Of a DNA stretch of 64,000 bases, positions 60,486-64,000 are shown in pieces. A program made the position numbers and the translations under genes. The notes beneath the pieces were generated by a model. It saw only the letters and a program-made list of their open reading frames with translations. It did no database searches and had not been told where the DNA came from. How positions within the stretch are numbered: the stretch's first letter is position 1; each line of letters starts with the position of its first letter. Location of the stretch: assembly GCF_024757985.1 (NCBI RefSeq), contig NZ_CP103289.1:2852001-2916000 (forward strand), read 5' to 3'. Origin of the DNA: Cellulomonas sp. NS3. GTDB lineage: Bacteria > Actinomycetota > Actinomycetes > Actinomycetales > Cellulomonadaceae.

Positions 60486-62336
60486 ATGTCCGACAACGTG
60501 CAGCTCCCCGCCCTCGGCGAGTCCGTCACCGAAGGAACCGTCACCCGCTGGCTCAAGCAGGTCGGCGAGACCGTCGAGGTCGACGAGCCCCTGCTCGAGA
60601 TCTCGACCGACAAGGTCGACACCGAGATCCCCTCGCCGTTCGCCGGCGTGCTCGAGCAGATCCTCGTCCAGGAGGACGAGACCGTCGAGGTCGGCGCGAA
60701 CCTCGCCGTGATCGGCTCCGGCGAGGGCGGCGGGTCCGCCCCCGCCGAGCCCGCGGCCGAGCAGCCCGCCGCCGAGGCGCCCGCGGCGCAGGAGCAGGCT
60801 CCTGCCGAGCAGCCCGCGGCACCCGAGCAGCCCGCCGCCGAGGCGCCGGCCGCTCCCGCCGAGCAGCCCGCCGCATCGTCCGCCCCGTCGGGCGGTGGCG
60901 AGAACGTCACGCTCCCCGCGCTCGGCGAGTCCGTGACCGAGGGCACCGTGACCCGGTGGCTCAAGGCCGTGGGTGACGAGGTCGCGGTCGACGAGCCGCT
61001 GCTCGAGATCTCGACCGACAAGGTGGACACGGAGATCCCCTCGCCGCTCGCCGGCACGCTCCAGGAGATCCGCGTCCAGGAGGACGAGACCGTCGAGGTC
61101 GGCGCCGTCCTGGCCGTGATCGGCTCCGGTGCCGCCGCACCCGCCGAGGCACCGGCACCGTCTGCGGCCCCCGCCGCGCAGGAGCAGCCGTCGGCCCCTG
61201 CCACGGAGGCGTCCCCGCAGGTCGCGGCCCCGGACGAGGCACAGGCACCGGCCGCACCGCCGACCCCGCAGCCCGCCGCCGAGCAGGTCGCCGCGCCCGC
61301 CGCTCCGGCACCGGCACCGGCACCGCAGGAGACCCACGCGCCCGCGCCGAGCGCGCCTGCAGCGCCCGCCCCGAGCGCGTCCGCGTCGGGCACGTACCTG
61401 ACCCCGCTGGTGCGCAAGCTCGCGGCGGAGAAGGGCGTCGACGTCACGACCCTCACGGGCACCGGCGTCGGTGGGCGCATCCGCAAGGAGGACGTCCTCG
61501 AGGCGGCCGCCAAGGCGGAGGAGGCGGCCCGCGCCGCAGCCGCAGCCCAGGCCCCGGCTGCCGCACCCGCCGCTGCGCCCGCCGCGTCGAAGCCGGCCGC
61601 TGCGGTCGAGGTCTCGCCCCTGCGCGGGACGACGGAGAAGGCCAGCCGGCTCCGCCAGATCATCGCCGAGCGCATGGTCGACGCGCTGCACAGCCAGGCG
61701 CAGCTCACGACGGTCATCGAGGTCGACGTCACGAAGGTCGCGCGCCTGCGGGCGAGCGCCAAGGACGGCTTCCGGGCGCGCGAGGGCGTGAACCTCACGT
61801 TCCTGCCGTTCTTCGTGCTCGCGGCCGTCGAGGCGCTCAAGGTGCACCCCAAGGTCAACGGCGTGCTCGAGGGCAACCAGATCACGTACCACGGGCACGA
61901 GAACGTCAGCATCGCGGTCGACACCCCGCGCGGGCTGCTGACGCCGGTGATCCGGGACGCGGGCGACCTCAACCTCGCGGGCATCGCGCGCAAGATCGCG
62001 GACCTCGCGGCCCGCACGCGCGACAACAAGGTCACGCCCGACGAGCTGAGCGGCGCGACCTTCACGGTGACGAACACGGGCTCCGGCGGTGCGCTGTTCG
62101 ACACCCCGATCGTCCCGGGCGGCACGTCGGCGATCCTCGGCACGGGCGCGATCGTCAAGCGCCCGGTCGTCACCAAGGACGCGGACGGCGGCGAGGTCAT
62201 CGCGATCCGCTCGATGTGCTACCTGTCGCTCTCGTACGACCACCGCCTGGTCGACGGCGCCGACGCGTCGCGCTACCTCGCGACGGTCAAGGCCCGCATC
62301 GAGGAGGGTGCGTTCGAGGCCGAGGTCGGTCTCTGA
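60486..62336 (+). CDS. sucB: Dihydrolipoyl acyltransferase (E2) of 2-oxoacid dehydrogenase complexes
   Basis: The 616-aa E2 has two lipoyl domains (about 2-77 and 139-215), each with the lipoylated Lys in [14 protein letters not shown]. Ala/Pro linkers flank them. A peripheral-subunit-binding domain (303-340; [15 protein letters not shown]) and a catalytic domain (378-616) with the active-site motif [11 protein letters not shown] follow. In actinobacteria this protein serves the pyruvate (and shared oxoglutarate) complexes; DlaT of M. tuberculosis (Rv2215) is the named relative. The ATG has AAGGAG 10 nt upstream. The two lipoyl segments are near-copies in DNA, 408 bp apart. Confidence 0.95.
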   Translation: MSDNVQLPALGESVTEGTVTRWLKQVGETVEVDEPLLEISTDKVDTEIPSPFAGVLEQILVQEDETVEVGANLAVIGSGEGGGSAPAEPAAEQPAAEAPAAQEQAPAEQPAAPEQPAAEAPAAPAEQPAASSAPSGGGENVTLPALGESVTEGTVTRWLKAVGDEVAVDEPLLEISTDKVDTEIPSPLAGTLQEIRVQEDETVEVGAVLAVIGSGAAAPAEAPAPSAAPAAQEQPSAPATEASPQVAAPDEAQAPAAPPTPQPAAEQVAAPAAPAPAPAPQETHAPAPSAPAAPAPSASASGTYLTPLVRKLAAEKGVDVTTLTGTGVGGRIRKEDVLEAAAKAEEAARAAAAAQAPAAAPAAAPAASKPAAAVEVSPLRGTTEKASRLRQIIAERMVDALHSQAQLTTVIEVDVTKVARLRASAKDGFRAREGVNLTFLPFFVLAAVEALKVHPKVNGVLEGNQITYHGHENVSIAVDTPRGLLTPVIRDAGDLNLAGIARKIADLAARTRDNKVTPDELSGATFTVTNTGSGGALFDTPIVPGGTSAILGTGAIVKRPVVTKDADGGEVIAIRSMCYLSLSYDHRLVDGADASRYLATVKARIEEGAFEAEVGL

Positions 62337-62350
62337 CACACCCCGCACGA

Positions 62351-62384
62351 CGCCCGGGCACCCGCAGCAGCGGGTGCCCGGGCG
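62351..62384 (+). terminator. Terminator of the lpd-sucB operon
   Basis: The 14-bp arms CGCCCGGGCACCCG (62351-62364) and CGGGTGCCCGGGCG (62371-62384) enclose a 6-nt loop, 14 bp after the stop. Confidence 0.9.
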
Positions 62385-62508
62385 CCGTCGTTCGTCGGGT
62401 CGGCAGACCGTCCGCGGCCCCGGGCGGCGCGCCGCACCCCGGGGCGGCAGACCGTCCGCAGCCCGGAGCTGCAGCGCCGCTCCCCCGGCAGGTTCGCCGC
62501 CCGCTCCC

Positions 62509-62514
62509 TAGGGT
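62509..62514 (+). promoter_or_regulatory. -10 element of the TIGR01777 gene
   Basis: TAGGGT, then GAGCGC, then the ATG at 62521. Confidence 0.5.
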
Positions 62515-62520
62515 GAGCGC

Positions 62521-63411
62521 ATGCGCATCGTCGTCGCCGGATCGCACGGCCTCATCGGCACCGCCCTGGTCTCCGAGCTGCGGGGGCGCGGCGACACCGT
62601 GGTCCGCCTCGTCCGCGGGACGCCGGGACACCCCGAGGACGTCGCGTGGGACCCGGACGCCGGGCGGCTCGACCCCGAGGCGCTCGCCGGGGCCGACGCG
62701 GTGGTCAACCTCGCCGGGGTCAACGTCGGCACGCGCCGGCTCACCGAGAGCCGCAAGCGCGCGGTGATCCTCTCCCGGACCCGCACGACCGGCCTGATCG
62801 CCACGACCCTCGCCGGGCTGGCGTCACCGCCGCCCGTGCTGCTGCAGGCGTCGGGGATCGGCGCCTACGGGGACCGCGGGGACGACGTGCTCGACGAGGG
62901 CGAGCCGCTCGGCGACACGTTCTTCGCCGGCGTGGTCCGGCAGTGGGAGGGGGCGACCGCTCCCGCCGAGCACGCGGGAGTCCGTGTCGCGCACCTGCGC
63001 AGCGGGATCGTCCTCGCGCGCGGCGGGGGCGCGCTGGCGCGCATCGTGCCGCTCGTCCGGGCGGGGATCGCGGGTCCGCTGGGCTCGGGCCGCCAGTACT
63101 GGAGCTGGATCACGCTGACGGACGAGGTCCGAGCCGTCCTGCACCTGCTCGAGGCTCCCGTGGCGGGCCCGGTGAACCTCGTCGCGACGGCGGCGACCAA
63201 CGCCGAGGTGACGTCCGCGCTCGCCCGCGCCGTGCACCGCCCTGCGGTCGTGCCCGTGCCGGCGTGGGCCGTGCGCCTCGGGCTCGGCGACTTCTCCCAG
63301 GAGATCCTGGGTTCGGTGCGGGCCGTCCCGCGCAAGCTCACGGACAGCGGGTTCACGCACGTGCACCCCGACATCGACTCGGCGGCGGCCTACGTCACGG
63401 CGCGGGGCTGA
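62521..63411 (+). CDS. TIGR01777 / SDR39U1-type epimerase-like protein
   Basis: The 296-aa atypical SDR has the nucleotide loop VVAGSHGLIGTALVSEL at its start. Family marks are VVNLAGVNVGTRRLTESRKR, QASGIGAYGDRG and the C-terminal GFTHVHPDIDSA. No enzyme activity is established for the family as far as I know. The M. tuberculosis homologue Rv2216 follows dlaT in the same way. The ATG follows TAGGGT by 6 nt. Its last 17 bp overlap the 3' end of the convergent gene. Confidence 0.92.
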   Translation: MRIVVAGSHGLIGTALVSELRGRGDTVVRLVRGTPGHPEDVAWDPDAGRLDPEALAGADAVVNLAGVNVGTRRLTESRKRAVILSRTRTTGLIATTLAGLASPPPVLLQASGIGAYGDRGDDVLDEGEPLGDTFFAGVVRQWEGATAPAEHAGVRVAHLRSGIVLARGGGALARIVPLVRAGIAGPLGSGRQYWSWITLTDEVRAVLHLLEAPVAGPVNLVATAATNAEVTSALARAVHRPAVVPVPAWAVRLGLGDFSQEILGSVRAVPRKLTDSGFTHVHPDIDSAAAYVTARG

Positions 63412-64000
63412 CCTCCGGGTCACGGACCTCGGCCACCCGCCAGCCCGCCGGGGTCTCGCGGAGGACGAGCACGACGGTGCGTGCCGGGGCGGCCGGCACC
63501 TCGGCGTGCACCGACCCGTCCGCCCGGACGCGCTGGTGAGCCGAGGTCGCGCTCGTCACGCGCACGTGCGCCTCGCCGTCCGCGGGCACCCCGGGACCGG
63601 AGGGCTCCGCCGCCGGGACGCCGGCCTCCTCCACCGCGGCCGACTCCGTGACGACCACGCTCAGCCCGGTGAGGCGCAGCCCCTCGGCGGCGAGCCGGTC
63701 GAGGAGCTGCCTGTCGGCGGCGTGGGCGGCGGACCCCGGCACCTCGACCGCGTCGAGGTCGGCCGGGTCGCCGGCCACGAGGACCTCGCCCCGTCGCTCG
63801 GTGAGCTCGCGCGCCGCCGCCTCGACCTCCGCCCGGCGGCTGGTCGCGAGCCCCGCCGGGCGGCTGGTCGGCGCGTCCGCCCGGGTCGGCTCCCCCCAGG
63901 GACGGGGCACGACCAGCGCGACGGCGCCCACGGCGGCCACGACCGCCGCGGCCGCCAGCCCCGCGAGGACCCGGCGCGTGCGGACCGTCCTGCGGGTGCG
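63395..64000 (-). CDS. Membrane-anchored or exported protein, partial (start beyond window edge)
   Basis: The frame enters from the right edge without a start, giving at least 201 codons. It opens with a basic segment (RTRRTVRTRR) and a hydrophobic helix (about VLAGLAAAAVVAAVGAVAL), a signal or anchor. An Ala/Glu/Pro-rich region with short predicted helices (RRAEVEAAARELTERRG) and a beta-rich end (VLVLRETPAGWRVAEVRD) follow. I do not recognise a family. Its 3' end overlaps the TIGR01777 gene by 17 bp, convergently. Confidence 0.65.
   Translation of the reverse strand, partial: RTRRTVRTRRVLAGLAAAAVVAAVGAVALVVPRPWGEPTRADAPTSRPAGLATSRRAEVEAAARELTERRGEVLVAGDPADLDAVEVPGSAAHAADRQLLDRLAAEGLRLTGLSVVVTESAAVEEAGVPAAEPSGPGVPADGEAHVRVTSATSAHQRVRADGSVHAEVPAAPARTVVLVLRETPAGWRVAEVRDPEVSPAP

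Noticed and set aside
1-64000. tRNA, rRNA, CRISPR arrays, insertion sequences, prophage or integrase genes
   Set aside because: I looked in every gap for TpsiC-arm sequences, regular spaced repeats, transposase motifs and att-like repeats and found none.

Overview
The window is chromosomal DNA from a high-G+C actinobacterium. G or C fills almost every third codon position, GTG and TTG starts are common, and many starts look leaderless. The families DUF3043, DUF4192, DUF5998 and DUF7455, an Rv2175c-type regulator, a PASTA kinase and a bcc-aa3 respiratory chain are actinobacterial hallmarks. A Cellulomonas-like member of the Micrococcales is my best guess, but no rRNA is present to fix it. I read 59 protein genes, two of them cut by the window edges. 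I recognised no tRNA, rRNA, IS element, prophage or CRISPR array.

Region 1 (1-13.8 kb) holds topoisomerase IV and the primary sigma factor. A lysine-acetyltransferase-like fusion protein runs opposite to parC. A tandem GNAT protein and parE follow, then a DUF7455 zinc-ribbon-like gene, an NmrA-type reductase, rpoD and a universal stress protein. Region 2 (13.8-34 kb) matches, from memory, the order around M. tuberculosis Rv2173-Rv2192: polyprenyl synthase, Rv2175c-like regulator, PknL-like PASTA kinase, DAHP synthase, acyltransferase, FadD15-like ligase, DEDDh/GIY-YIG nuclease and trpD. A LysM transglycosylase, a PPi-type phosphofructokinase and a ROK glucokinase are interleaved.

Region 3 (34-45 kb) encodes aerobic respiration. 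ctaE-qcrC-qcrA-qcrB read rightward and ctaC-ctaD-ctaF read leftward, with sodA between them. Divergent from ctaC is a two-gene unit: a NifS-like protein that has lost its PLP lysine, and a TusA-like protein. An ErpA/HesB-type Fe-S carrier follows. Region 4 (45-56.8 kb) holds glycerate kinase, nadA with two coupled genes, an M20 peptidase, DUF3043, an aldo/keto reductase, a MocR regulator facing a YczE-type membrane protein, and pyrD. Region 5 (56.8-64 kb) is the pepA - lpd - sucB - TIGR01777 block, which supplies the E3 and E2 components of 2-oxoacid dehydrogenases.

The genes are mostly core metabolism, packed in short runs. Many same-strand neighbours overlap by 4 bp (ATGA or GTGA), and convergent pairs are usually separated by one strong hairpin. 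The features most worth a second look are the lysine-less NifS/TusA pair beside the oxidase genes, paired operator-like repeats in the ctaC divergent region, the MocR/small-membrane-protein/YczE unit, a degenerate receiver protein coupled to trpD, and the uniform TANNNT-6/7-nt-start architecture of about twenty genes.
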